DNA of 64,000 bases. Origin: Azotimanducus sp965220185. Lineage in GTDB: Bacteria > Pseudomonadota > Gammaproteobacteria > Pseudomonadales > Azotimanducaceae. The stretch covers positions 992,001-1,056,000 of the forward strand of contig OZ244807.1 of assembly GCA_965220185.1 (NCBI GenBank), in the 5' to 3' direction. Both the position numbers and the translations under genes were made by a program. Of the stretch, positions 34,922 through 44,461 are shown piece by piece. Within the stretch, counting starts at the first letter, position 1. Every line of letters begins with the position of its first letter. The notes under the pieces were generated by a model. It ran no database searches. It was not told the origin of the DNA and saw nothing but the letters and a program-made list of their open reading frames with translations.

Positions 34922-36208
34922 TCAGCGCGCCATGCCTTGTTCTTCCGCCGCTCGCAATCTTTTCAGTGTAAGCCCTTTATCGAATCCCGTTGCAACAAAT
35001 GTTCGAAAGGATGGCACTGGAAATCGAAGCGGTTCGCCTAAGGCTGGTCGCTCTGGGTCAGGCTCAAGCACGCCAGCATGAATAGCTTGCTCGATGCCGT
35101 CCCATACCTGCTCGTCCGACATGGAAAACTGCGATGTTGCGATCATGGCGAGATCTTCAAAACCAAAAGGCTCGTCAATGTCTTTTGATTGAGCAAGCAT
35201 CACGAACACGTTTTTGAATCGACGAAGATTTGCGTCTCGAATGATCTCCTCATAAAAGCGAATTCTGTTGTCTCTCCCAAGCTCTAAAGCCTCATCCAAG
35301 CGAATGAATGACTGCTGCGAGAACGCTTGCGCCAATCCGCTCAGATACCCCTGCACATGTCGAGGGTAGCAGTCGCTTGCCTCGACAACCGTCTTGACAA
35401 TTGCTTCACGATCTAAGGGCAGCGAATCAAGCCCGAATGGCTCATGCTTTAGAAAGGCATGAACGAGCTCTTCGGCCTCTTGAGGTTGAAAAACGGTTAA
35501 CTGATGTGTTGAATCCCCCGCCTTGCGAGGAGAAACGCCATGTTGCTTCAGTCGAGCCGATGTATCGGATAGGCCGCCAAACACAGCGCAGGTCTTGATC
35601 GCTTCGGTGGTTCCATCGGCTAATTTGATCGCGCTGAGATTCTGGCCAGCATCTGTATCGGCGCTCAATCGCTGCGCTTCGTCTACCAAGACAAGAAAGG
35701 TTTTATCCCGCGCGCCCTCAAGATACAGGTTCAGAGCTGACCAAACGCTCAATACGCCCATTTGTAGCCGTTCTGAGGGTGCTAATTGGCTTGTGTACGA
35801 ATCGACGCTCCCGCCGAGCCAGGTGAATCCGAGTGAGCCAGCCACACGATTGCCCTTCGCATCGTCAAGTACAGACGAATTGATGCCGCACGATTCAACG
35901 AACGCTCTTGCGACACTCACTTGGTTACTTAAATCTTCACCGGATAGCATGACCGGGACAACAGTCTCTGAACCTTGGTATCGTTTCCGGAGTTCTTCAA
36001 GCAAGACGGACTTGCCACTACCCGGAGGGCCTTGTACTACATCTGCGTTCGGCAGACTTCTGCCTTCTTCCTGAGTCAGCCGCAGCTGTCTTTCAATGGT
36101 ATCGAGCATGGCGGCTCGTCCAACGAAGTGAAACGCAGCGCCGCGGTCCCGTCGATCAACAAAAGCGCGAAGCGCCTCTTTGTTGTCGTGAGCGAGCGTA
36201 TTTTCCAT
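34922..36208 (-). CDS. AAA/STAND-like ATPase, paralogue of the gene at 4424
   Basis: A 428-residue protein with FVGR (28-31), Walker A GPPGSGKSV (60-68), Walker B FLVLVDEAQR (171-180), and the helical C-terminal half (EASDCYPRHVQGYL, FPVPSFRTFVATGFD). It is colinear with the 426-residue protein at 4424-5704 over its whole length, clearly a duplicated family. It is a single gene next to tRNA-Thr and divergent from the AbgT transporter. Function unknown; no transmembrane or nuclease domain is seen. Confidence 0.75.
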   Translation of the reverse strand: MENTLAHDNKEALRAFVDRRDRGAAFHFVGRAAMLDTIERQLRLTQEEGRSLPNADVVQGPPGSGKSVLLEELRKRYQGSETVVPVMLSGEDLSNQVSVARAFVESCGINSSVLDDAKGNRVAGSLGFTWLGGSVDSYTSQLAPSERLQMGVLSVWSALNLYLEGARDKTFLVLVDEAQRLSADTDAGQNLSAIKLADGTTEAIKTCAVFGGLSDTSARLKQHGVSPRKAGDSTHQLTVFQPQEAEELVHAFLKHEPFGLDSLPLDREAIVKTVVEASDCYPRHVQGYLSGLAQAFSQQSFIRLDEALELGRDNRIRFYEEIIRDANLRRFKNVFVMLAQSKDIDEPFGFEDLAMIATSQFSMSDEQVWDGIEQAIHAGVLEPDPERPALGEPLRFPVPSFRTFVATGFDKGLTLKRLRAAEEQGMAR

Positions 36209-36354
36209 AGCCGCTATTTAACACAAGAACGATCTTGAAGAATAGTGCTCTGACAATCATCAGACAACAGCTTTCCCAAAGAAGTCTGGTCGGCCGCATT
36301 GAAGTAGACTTCACGACCAATCCACGATGGCTTTCCATCTTGAGCGAGAGAACC

Positions 36355-37932
36355 ATGAGCGCCGATTCCAATCTAGATCCCAGCCGTTCTCAAGGCGTCC
36401 TCGCCTGGATCGAGCGCGGCGGCAATCGTCTGCCGGATCCGGTCGTGATCTTTCTCTATGGCATCCTTGCGATGATCCTGATCAGCGTGCTCGCTGCCGC
36501 CACTGGCACCTTTGCCCTGCATCCAACGCAGGTCGATGCCGCTGGCAATGCGCTTGTGATTCACGCGCAAAGCCTGCTGTCCGCCGACAACATCCGGCGG
36601 CTCTTAGTGGAAATGCCAAAGACGTTCACCAGCTTCCATCCCTTGGGGTATGTACTTGTGGTGATGCTCGGTGCTGGTGTCGCAGAGCGCGCGGGATTGC
36701 TTGGCAGTGCCATGAGCGCGGCGGTGCGGAATGTCCCGAAGCTGCTGCTGACACCCGCGGTCGCGCTCGTCGGCATGCTCGGCAATCTTGCTGCTGATGC
36801 GGCATACGTCGTCCTGATTCCGCTCGCAGGCGTTATTTTCGCCGCCGCCAAGCGACATCCGGTGGCGGGCATCGCCGCTGCCTTTGCTGGCGTTTCAGGC
36901 GGCTTTTCTGCGAACCTCCTGCCCGGTCAGCTTGATGCCTTGCTGTTCGGCATCACGGAATCCGCGGCGGAGACGATTCTTCCCACTTCGGATGCCAACG
37001 TCGCTGGCAATGCCTGGTTCATCATTGCCATGACCTTCGTGTTCCTGCCGGTGATCTGGTACATCACGGATCGCGTGATTGAACCTCGTTTGACACCCAT
37101 GATCGATGCGGAGGATATGGAGGATGCGCAGGCCGCCGAAGAATCCGCCGCAGGACTGACTGTCGATGAGCGACGTGGCCTCAAGATGGCCGGGCTCGCC
37201 GTGCTCGGCGTAGTGGCCGTCTGGGTGTTCCTCTGCGTTGGTCCGGGCACGCCGTTGATCGACGAATCGGCGCCGCCTGAATCGCGCTTCAACCCCTTGT
37301 TTCAGTCTTTGGTCGCTGGCTTTCTGGTGGTCTTTCTGGCCGCAGGCTGGGCCTATGGCGCCGCTGCTGGCACGATCAAGAATCACCGCGATCTTGTCAC
37401 CATGATGCGCGATGCGATGGCAGACATGGCCTATTACCTCGTGCTGTCGTTCGCAGCGGCGCATTTTGTCGCCATGTTCAACTGGTCGAACTTGGGTCTT
37501 ATCTTTGCGATTCACGGCGCCGATGTCTTGCAAAGCTCAGGTCTTCCTGATGTCGCTTTGATGTCCGCGATCATCCTGTTCGCCGCTGTGCTCAATCTGT
37601 TCATCGGCTCGGCGAGCGCCAAGTGGGCGCTGCTCGCGCCCGTGCTGGTGCCGATGCTGATGCTCCTGGGGCTGTCGCCCGAAATGAGCACCGCCGCCTA
37701 CCGCGTCGGCGACAGCGCCACCAATATCATCACGCCGCTGATGCCGTATTTCCCGCTCGTGCTGGTGTTCGCGCAGCGCTGGCAGAAGGATTTTGGCCTT
37801 GGCAGCCTCGTGGCGACGATGCTGCCTTATTCTGTGTTCCTGCTGATCTCGGGACTGCTGCTCACAGTGCTGTGGGTGTTCCTCGGCTTGCCGCTCGGCC
37901 CTTTGGCGACGGTTGAGTTTTCGATGCCTTGA
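36355..37932 (+). CDS. AbgT-family transporter
   Basis: A 525-residue inner-membrane protein with about a dozen hydrophobic helices. It matches the p-aminobenzoyl-glutamate transporter family (NRLPDPVVIFLYGILAM, GNLAADAAYVVLIPLAG, AGVSGGFSANLLPGQLDALL, NWSNLGL, GSASAKWALLAPVLVPM). Some members export sulfonamides; the substrate here is unknown. I take the ATG at 36355; the frame extends up to 36235 but that part does not look like the family. No peptidase partner (abgA/abgB) is adjacent. Confidence 0.9.
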   Translation: MSADSNLDPSRSQGVLAWIERGGNRLPDPVVIFLYGILAMILISVLAAATGTFALHPTQVDAAGNALVIHAQSLLSADNIRRLLVEMPKTFTSFHPLGYVLVVMLGAGVAERAGLLGSAMSAAVRNVPKLLLTPAVALVGMLGNLAADAAYVVLIPLAGVIFAAAKRHPVAGIAAAFAGVSGGFSANLLPGQLDALLFGITESAAETILPTSDANVAGNAWFIIAMTFVFLPVIWYITDRVIEPRLTPMIDAEDMEDAQAAEESAAGLTVDERRGLKMAGLAVLGVVAVWVFLCVGPGTPLIDESAPPESRFNPLFQSLVAGFLVVFLAAGWAYGAAAGTIKNHRDLVTMMRDAMADMAYYLVLSFAAAHFVAMFNWSNLGLIFAIHGADVLQSSGLPDVALMSAIILFAAVLNLFIGSASAKWALLAPVLVPMLMLLGLSPEMSTAAYRVGDSATNIITPLMPYFPLVLVFAQRWQKDFGLGSLVATMLPYSVFLLISGLLLTVLWVFLGLPLGPLATVEFSMP

Positions 37933-37997
37933 TCATGGATGGGGCACCTTGAGCCTATACAATAAGACTTCTCTCGATGCTTTAAGAGAGCGATGAC

Positions 37998-38264
37998 GTG
38001 AACAAGGACCGCGCAGCGAATATCTACGACCCTGACGCATACAAGCGATCGACCTCGGAACGCCTCTGTAGAAGGATTGAGGAACTCTCTGAGCAAAAGC
38101 GCAAAGCATCAATGGAACTTCGCGAATACTTGGGATTGCCGAAGCCTCCAATCTCGTTTGACAGCACGCTCATTCGCGCACCGGTGGACGATGAGCGAAT
38201 TCGCGGCGAGACCAAAGCGCAATTGCAATCCATGCGCGACAAGGGCTTAGTCGATGAAGAGTGA
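37998..38264 (+). CDS. Small partner protein of a PIN-type gene, possible antitoxin
   Basis: An 88-residue charged, helical protein (MNKDRAANIYDP ... RIRGETKAQLQSMRDKG) of no recognised family. Its stop overlaps the start of the PIN-like gene by four bases, the same arrangement as at 60708-61001 / 60998. This suggests a two-gene toxin-antitoxin-like cassette, although the two small proteins do not look alike. TATACAAT at 37956-37963 could be a -10 element. Confidence 0.55.
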   Translation: MNKDRAANIYDPDAYKRSTSERLCRRIEELSEQKRKASMELREYLGLPKPPISFDSTLIRAPVDDERIRGETKAQLQSMRDKGLVDEE

Positions 38265-38443
38265 TGCTCACTTTTGATACCAATCGACTTGGCAATGTGT
38301 TGCAGCGCCGCTTCAACGCCGCTTGGCGGGAAACCGATCAGGAGCCTGTCTGGCTGCTGCCGCAATGCGCTCAAGAGCTGATGGGGCATCGAATCAATCC
38401 TTACGCTCTTGAGCTTGGCATGAAGAATGTGCGGGAAGAGCTA

Positions 38444-38706
38444 GTGTCCTGTGTCATAAATAAGTGTGGATTCAGCGCGCAGGAGAAGGGCTGTGGCGAG
38501 GCACGTCCCGCAGGGAATACCTGGCCGTATTGCCAAGGGACGTAACGCGGCCACAGCCCTTCTCCTGCGCGCCCTTCGGGAGCGAGCACAATCGCCGATG
38601 GCTGCGTTGCAGCCCTTGGCAATATGCCCGATATTCCCTGCGGACTGCGCCTTGCCATCAACGATTGTGCTCACTCTGAACCACACTTATTTATGACACA
38701 GGACAC
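38444..38706. mobile_element. Palindromic TA-flanked element, type B, double hairpin (263 bp)
   Basis: The ends are GTGTCCTGTGTCATAAATAA and its complement, flanked by TA (38442-38443, 38707-38708). Between them lie two hairpins separated by CCTTCGGGAG. The first has arms GCGCGCAGGAGAAGGGCTGT and holds the shared core in forward orientation. The second has arms GAGCACAATCG and holds it in reverse, where it is almost identical to the core of the 7055 element. There is no coding content. Confidence 0.85.
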
Positions 38707-38708
38707 TA

Positions 38709-38973
38709 GTGCTCCGTCAAACTAAAAAAGAGGTATCAGTGGCTGCGGGCAGTTTCCGTGCAAGGCGCGTCGCGCAGGGAATACCCCGCCGTATTTCCAA
38801 GCGGCGCAACGCCGCACGGAGGCTGCCCGCAGCCACCCGAAGGGCGCGCCCACAAACGCCCATCTGCTGCGTTACGACCCTTGGCAATACGGCGGGGTAT
38901 TCCCTGCGCGACGCGCCTTGCATCTGGGCGCTTGTGGGTGCGCTGATACCTCTTTTTTAGTTTGACGAAGCAC
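38709..38973. mobile_element. Palindromic TA-flanked element, type C, double hairpin (265 bp)
   Basis: It abuts the type B element and shares its TA. The ends are GTGCTCCGTCAAACTAAAAA and GTTTGACGAAGCAC. Inside are two hairpins, with arms TGGCTGCGGGCAG and CGCGCCCACAAACGCCCA, separated by CCCGAAGGG, each with a diverged version of the shared core. The right flank is TA (38974-38975). The outer repeats are those of the shorter element at 59177. Confidence 0.85.
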
Positions 38974-39634
38974 TAGGTGCTCTATCAAACACATTGAACC
39001 GCAAAAGAACGCTGTGGGGAGAATCCATTTTGTGGTGGGCGCAAGAGTTCGTCAGTGCCGACCTCTACCGAGTGCGCCTTCTCACGGGCGACGAGCAAGC
39101 AAAGGTCGAAATGATCTGCGAGAACTTGGACCGTTTTGCGTTTCCGAAAGCTGACCCCACGCAGTCTCTTCTTGAGCATGGTGACGCGACGCTTGTCGCT
39201 GAGGCTTTCGCCACAAACACGAAAATCCTCATTACCAGCGATGAGAACATGCGTCATGGGGTGATTCATCAATGGGCGCTTGAGAACGCACATCGCTTGG
39301 AGATCGACAACCCCTATGTGCTCTTTGTCCAAGATGCGTTCCTTGAAGAAGCGTATGTGAATCGAGGGGATTTGGACTTCTTGTATAAGGTCGTCCTCGG
39401 TGCTTTCTGGCCTCATGCCGAGGACGCTTCGGACATGGAAGTGCTGGAATCACTGAACGGCAGCCTGAAAGTCATGTCCGAACAGCAAACCGGGCTTCAA
39501 GGTATCGGCAGAACCATTATTCAGCAGTGGCACAACGATGTACGCAAGAACGACATCATTGACCATGTGCGCGAGCATTTGCCGTGCAAGATGAGGGATT
39601 CCGAGCGCAGGCATCCAGCGTTTCGCGATCAAGA

Positions 39635-40810
39635 TTAGGAGATCGGCATCTCGCGGTAGCCCTCCAAAAACCTCAATATCCCCTCAAGCCCTCGTTCAAG
39701 CTCATCGTGACGACGTGCAAAGCAAATGCGAAAGTGTGACTCGTTGCCGGGGCCGAAGGTGTAGCCAGGGGCGACACCGACGTGCATCTGGTCGCGCAAG
39801 GATTCGGCGAATTGGGCGCTGTCCGTGAGGTCTCGAACCTTCGGGAAGGCGTAGAACGCGCCTCGTGGCTCGATGTAATCGAGGCGCGGGTGCCCCTCGA
39901 AGGCTGCGCGCACGAGTTTCCGTCCCTTGTCGAACTTGGCTTGCTGCGTGCGGATGAACGCCTCGCCGTGCTCAAGGGCTGCTGTCGCCCCTGCCTGCGC
40001 GAATACGTTGGCGCCTGTGTTGAAGCACTCGGAGAGCGATGCCCAGACTGTGGCGAGGCGCTTCGGCGCGACCACCCAGCCGATGCGCCAGCCGGTCATG
40101 GCCCACGCCTTGGAGAAGCTGTTGACGACGATGACGGGGTCCTCGTCGTCGGCGATTTCGACAAACGATGGCGCGACCGAGGCGCCAAAGACGCATCGAT
40201 GGTAGACCTCGTCGGCGATGATCAAGAGCTCGCGCTCGCGGCAGAATTCGAGCAGTCGCACTTGCTCGGCGCGTGGCATCACCCAGCCGGTTGGGTTGCA
40301 GGGCGAATTGAGGAAGATGGCGCGGGTCGTTGTTCGCACCTTGGCGATGATTTCGCTCGCGGTGATCTGCCAGCCTTGCGGCGTTGGCCGTTGCCGGGCG
40401 TGGTCAATCTCGGCGCCGATTACTTTGAACACGGACTCGATGTTAGGCCAAACGGGGCTGACGATAACTACATGATCGCCTTTCGATACCGCCATCTGCG
40501 CCGAGATATTGACGCTGAGCATGGCCGAGCCGGGAACGCTGATGCGGTCGGGATGCACATCCACACCATACAGTCGATCAAGATAGCGTTTCAGTGCGGC
40601 GCGTAAGGTCGCGCGGCCGCGTGTGTGGGTGTAGAAGGTGTGGCCTTGATCGAGCGATGCTTTGGCCGCCTCGCAAATAAAGTCCGGCGTGACTTCATCG
40701 CCTTCGCCGAACCACAGCGGCGTGATGCGCTCATCGTGCAGGCGCGGCAAGGCGGTGTGGGTGATACCGTTTTGCTGGAATGATTCTATTTCTGGCCGGA
40801 AGACGGTCAT
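39635..40810 (-). CDS. Pyridoxal-phosphate aminotransferase, class I/II
   Basis: A 391-residue fold-type I aminotransferase. The cofactor lysine is K234 in NSFSKAWAMTGWRIGW; NSPCNPTG (168-175) and ADEVYHRCVF (D200, Y203) are typical of the aspartate/aromatic aminotransferase group, and FRICFAR carries the substrate-binding arginine. The amino donor cannot be told. It overlaps the last bases of the convergent broken PIN gene and is divergent from the SDR gene, so the 102 bases at 40811-40912 should hold both promoters. Confidence 0.9.
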   Translation of the reverse strand: MTVFRPEIESFQQNGITHTALPRLHDERITPLWFGEGDEVTPDFICEAAKASLDQGHTFYTHTRGRATLRAALKRYLDRLYGVDVHPDRISVPGSAMLSVNISAQMAVSKGDHVVIVSPVWPNIESVFKVIGAEIDHARQRPTPQGWQITASEIIAKVRTTTRAIFLNSPCNPTGWVMPRAEQVRLLEFCRERELLIIADEVYHRCVFGASVAPSFVEIADDEDPVIVVNSFSKAWAMTGWRIGWVVAPKRLATVWASLSECFNTGANVFAQAGATAALEHGEAFIRTQQAKFDKGRKLVRAAFEGHPRLDYIEPRGAFYAFPKVRDLTDSAQFAESLRDQMHVGVAPGYTFGPGNESHFRICFARRHDELERGLEGILRFLEGYREMPIS

Positions 40811-40912
40811 GGCTGTTCTCCTAGTGCGTCAAGAAGGACACGAAACATCCGTCCCGTGCGCTGAATCTACAAGTATTTATGGGACACTGACACTCTTTGA
40901 GAGAATCTTAAG

Positions 40913-41620
40913 ATGAATCCAAGAAACAGGACAGCACTTGTTTTTGGCGGCACGTCCGGCATCGGACTTGCGGTCTCGACGCGCCTTGCGGCTCTTGGCG
41001 CCCAAGTCGTTGCCATCAGTCGAAACCCTGAACGAGCGCGAGACCAGTTGCCAAGCGAAGTCAGCGTCGAGGCGTGCGACACGCGCAATGCTCAAGATGT
41101 CGAAGCCGTCTTCAAGGCTCATGCGCCTGTCGATATCCTTGTCAACACGGCCACTGGCGGCGTGCGCCCATTCGGGCCGTTCGCGGAGATGGACATGGAT
41201 GCCTTCAAAGGCGCTTTCGACAAGCTGTGGGGCTATGCGAACACGGTTCGCTTCGGTCTCCCTCACTTGAGCGAAGCAGCAAGCATTGTCCTTGCCACCG
41301 GTGCGCCTGCTGAGCGCAGCCTCACCGGACAGGTGGCGTTCGCCAGCGTTGGCGCTGCGATTCAAGCGTTTGTGCTGCGCATCGCGCGCGAAATCGCCCC
41401 GAAGCGCATCAATGTCGTGTCGCCGGGGTTGATCGACACGCCGATGTTCGGCCCTGACCCGGCGCTGCGCAAGAAGGCCACGCAGCCTGTGGTCGATCAA
41501 TTCCTGATCAAACGCATGGGCACGTCCGATGAAGTCGCGCAGGCGATCGAGTTTCTGATTCTGAATGAATATGTGACTGGCACCACCATCAACGTCGATG
41601 GCGGCTGGCTGCTAAGCTAG
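40913..41620 (+). CDS. Short-chain dehydrogenase/reductase-like protein
   Basis: A 235-residue Rossmann protein with GGTSGIGLAV (cofactor loop), LVNTATGGVRPFG and INVVSPGLIDTPMF. The region that normally carries the catalytic YxxxK reads GQVAFASVGAAIQAF, so both the tyrosine and the lysine are missing. It may be an atypical or non-catalytic member. Only 4 bases separate it from trpG, so it probably leads the trpGDC operon, but no link to tryptophan synthesis is known to me. Confidence 0.8.
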   Translation: MNPRNRTALVFGGTSGIGLAVSTRLAALGAQVVAISRNPERARDQLPSEVSVEACDTRNAQDVEAVFKAHAPVDILVNTATGGVRPFGPFAEMDMDAFKGAFDKLWGYANTVRFGLPHLSEAASIVLATGAPAERSLTGQVAFASVGAAIQAFVLRIAREIAPKRINVVSPGLIDTPMFGPDPALRKKATQPVVDQFLIKRMGTSDEVAQAIEFLILNEYVTGTTINVDGGWLLS

Positions 41621-41624
41621 CGCC

Positions 41625-42228
<604 letters not shown>

Positions 42229-42239
<11 letters not shown>

Positions 42240-43263
42240 AGCCGCCATCGCGCAGCTTGCATCGCGTCGAGACTTGGAAGAGCCGCAAGCCTACGCGGTG
42301 TTTAGCGCTGTCATGAGCGGCGAAGCGACGGAAGGACAGGTCGGTGCGTTGCTTGCGCTCATGCAGGCGAAGGGAGCGGCGGTTTCCGAGATCGTCGGCG
42401 CGGCGCGTGTGATGCGTGAGAAGTCGCTCAAAGTCAATATTGATACCCCTCACTTGGTGGACACGTGCGGCACTGGCGGCAGTGGCCCCAACAAGCTATT
42501 CAATGTGTCCACCGCGGCGGCATTTGTCGCGGCTGCTGCTGGTGCGAACGTCGCTAAGCACGGCAATCGGCGCGCGACAGGCACGAGCGGCAGCGCGGAT
42601 GTGCTCGAGCGCGCTGGTGCCGCGATTGACCTTGATGGATCGGAAGTGGCGACGTGCATTGAGCGCTTCGGCGTCGGCTTCATGTTTGCGCCAGCGCATC
42701 ACAGCGCGATGCGCCATGTCATGCCGGTGCGCCGCGCGCTTGGCATCCCGAGCATCTTCAACATGCTGGGGCCGCTCACCAACCCCGCAAGTGCGCCCAA
42801 TCAAGTCATTGGCGTTGGCAATCCGGCTTGGCTGCAGACGATGGCAGAAGCGCTTAATGCGCTCGGTAGCCGTCATGTGCTGCTGGTGCACAGCCACGGA
42901 CTCGATGAGATTGCCCTCGACCGAGAGACCGATGCGGTTGAACTCAAGGACGGCGTGATCACTCATCGGACTCTCGCGCCGGAGGACTTCGGCGTGGGGC
43001 GGACAAGTGCGGCGTCGCTAGCCGCCACAGATGTTGACACAAGCTTGAATCTGGTTCGCACATCGCTTGCCGAAGTGGACGGCGCCGCGTCATGTTTGGT
43101 GCGTATTAACGCCGCTGCTGCCCTCTATGTGGCGGGTCTCGCAGAGGGACTGAAGGAGGCGTCCGCAATGGCGATCGAGGCCTTGTCTTCAGGCGAAGCC
43201 CTTGCCCGTTTTGAAGCGTTCATTGCGCTCGCGAACGAACTCCGGGGTGCGCGGCAGGCATGA
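42229..43263 (+). CDS. trpD: Anthranilate phosphoribosyltransferase
   Basis: A 344-residue enzyme that joins anthranilate and PRPP in tryptophan synthesis. HLVDTCGTGGSGPNKLFNVS binds PRPP, KHGNRRATGTSGSADVLE and MFAPAHHSAMRHVMPVRRAL are substrate blocks, and FNMLGPLTNPA is conserved. The ATG at 42229 lies inside the end of trpG; a TTG at 42190 in the same frame is less likely. It overlaps trpC by four bases. Confidence 0.96.
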
Positions 43264-44057
43264 GATCAAGCTCGATTCTTGATGAGATCCTGCGCGTCAA
43301 ACGAAGCGAGGTCGATGACAAGCAGGCGAGCATGTCGCTTGCCGAGATTCGCGCGCGAGCCGTTGATCAACCTCGTCCGCGCGGCTTTCAGGATGCGCTC
43401 GAAGCCACTATTCATGCCGGCAAGCCCGCCATCATCGCGGAAATCAAAAAGGCCAGCCCAAGCCGAGGAGTGATTCGCGCCGACCTTGATGTCGGGCGCA
43501 CGGCAGCAGCCTATGAGGCCGGCGGCGCGGCGGCGCTCTCGGTCCTCACTGATACGCGCTTCTTTCAAGGCCAAGACGCCTATGTGAATGATGCGCGCAG
43601 TGTGGTCGGCTTGCCGGTGCTCAGAAAGGAGTTCATCATCGATCCGTGGCAAGTGTACGAGTCGCGCGCGCTGCAAGCCGATTGCTTGCTGCTCATCGTT
43701 GCGGCGCTCACTCAGCCTGAGCTTGAGGACTTGCACGGATGCGGCATCGAGGCTGGCCTTGACGTGCTCGTTGAAGTCCATGACCAAGCAGAACTTGATC
43801 GTGCGCTTGCGCTTCAAGCGACCATGATCGGGATCAACAACCGCAACCTGCATGGGTTCGAGACGCATCTTGACGTGACGCGGCATCTCGCGCCGAGCGC
43901 GTTCGGCAAGAGCTTGGTGGTTGCCGAAAGCGGCATTCAGTCGCCGGACGATATTCGCGCGCTTCGCGAGACTGGCGTACACGCCTTTCTTGTTGGGGAG
44001 TCGCTGATGGCATCCGATGATCCTCGGCGCGCCCTTAAAAGGATGCTCAGCGCATGA
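43260..44057 (+). CDS. trpC: Indole-3-glycerol-phosphate synthase
   Basis: A 265-residue TIM-barrel enzyme. ILDEILRVKRSEV opens it; IIAEIKKASPSRG (catalytic Glu and Lys), VLRKEFIIDPWQVYE, IGINNRNLHGFETH and VAESGIQSPDDI are typical. It closes the indole ring of the tryptophan pathway. It is the third gene of trpGDC and overlaps the VOC gene by four bases. Confidence 0.96.
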   Translation: MRSSSILDEILRVKRSEVDDKQASMSLAEIRARAVDQPRPRGFQDALEATIHAGKPAIIAEIKKASPSRGVIRADLDVGRTAAAYEAGGAAALSVLTDTRFFQGQDAYVNDARSVVGLPVLRKEFIIDPWQVYESRALQADCLLLIVAALTQPELEDLHGCGIEAGLDVLVEVHDQAELDRALALQATMIGINNRNLHGFETHLDVTRHLAPSAFGKSLVVAESGIQSPDDIRALRETGVHAFLVGESLMASDDPRRALKRMLSA

Positions 44058-44461
44058 CATCATTTTTGAAGACAGCCGGCCTTCGGCATGTGGCGCTCAA
44101 CGTTTTGAACTTAGAAGTCTGCCGAGACTTTTATGTGGATGTTCTCGGCATGACGATCGAATGGCAGCCTGACGATGACAATATCTATCTCACCAGCGGC
44201 AACGACAATCTCGCGCTGCACCGGGCGACCAAAGGCGCACAGCCATCAAATCAGCAACGCCTCGACCACATCGGGTTCCTGCTCGATTCGCCAGCGGATG
44301 TCGATGCCTGGCACGAGCACATGCTGTCAAAGGGCGTGACCATCCTCAAGGCGCCGAAGACGCACCGCGACGGCGCCCGCAGCTTCTACTGCGAGGACCC
44401 GGATGGTGTGTGCGTGCAGATGATCTACCACCCGCCGCTCGCACGCGGGAAACCAAGCTAA
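44054..44461 (+). CDS. VOC (glyoxalase-like) family protein
   Basis: A 135-residue protein with two beta-alpha-beta-beta-beta units. The metal ligand positions are RHVALNVLNLEVCRDFYVDV (His, first unit), LDHIGFLLDS (His) and YCEDPDGVCVQMIYH (Glu). The family includes glyoxalases, dioxygenases and resistance proteins; the substrate is unknown. It is last in the trpGDC transcription unit and its end overlaps the convergent ychF gene by four bases. Confidence 0.88.
   Translation: MTSFLKTAGLRHVALNVLNLEVCRDFYVDVLGMTIEWQPDDDNIYLTSGNDNLALHRATKGAQPSNQQRLDHIGFLLDSPADVDAWHEHMLSKGVTILKAPKTHRDGARSFYCEDPDGVCVQMIYHPPLARGKPS

Larger units (their letters stand above)
38261..39638 (+). pseudogene. PIN-domain-like gene interrupted by two mobile elements
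   Basis: The 5' part (38261-38443) reads LTFDTNRLGNVLQ (first PIN aspartate) to KNVREEL. The 3' part (from 38976) continues GALSNTLNRKR, WWAQEFVSADLY and HGDATLVAEAFATNTKILIT. Removing 38444-38975 joins GAG CTA to GGT GCT and restores one frame of about 282 codons. The restored protein resembles the intact one at 60998 (GDATLVAEAFATNTKILITSD against GDRQIVAEAVYFGIDILGSN). As it stands the gene is broken. Confidence 0.75.

Noticed and set aside
36235..36354. Upstream extension of the AbgT transporter gene
   Set aside because: The 40 extra residues have no hydrophobic or family character and lie in the promoter region shared with the divergent ATPase.
38401..38960. Several short open frames inside the 38444 and 38709 elements
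   Set aside because: They arise from the repeated core on both strands, in palindromic DNA with no ribosome binding sites. The same peptide strings appear in every copy.
37998..39638. CRISPR-like repeats among the hairpin elements
   Set aside because: No regularly spaced short direct repeats with unique spacers were seen anywhere in the window, and no cas genes.
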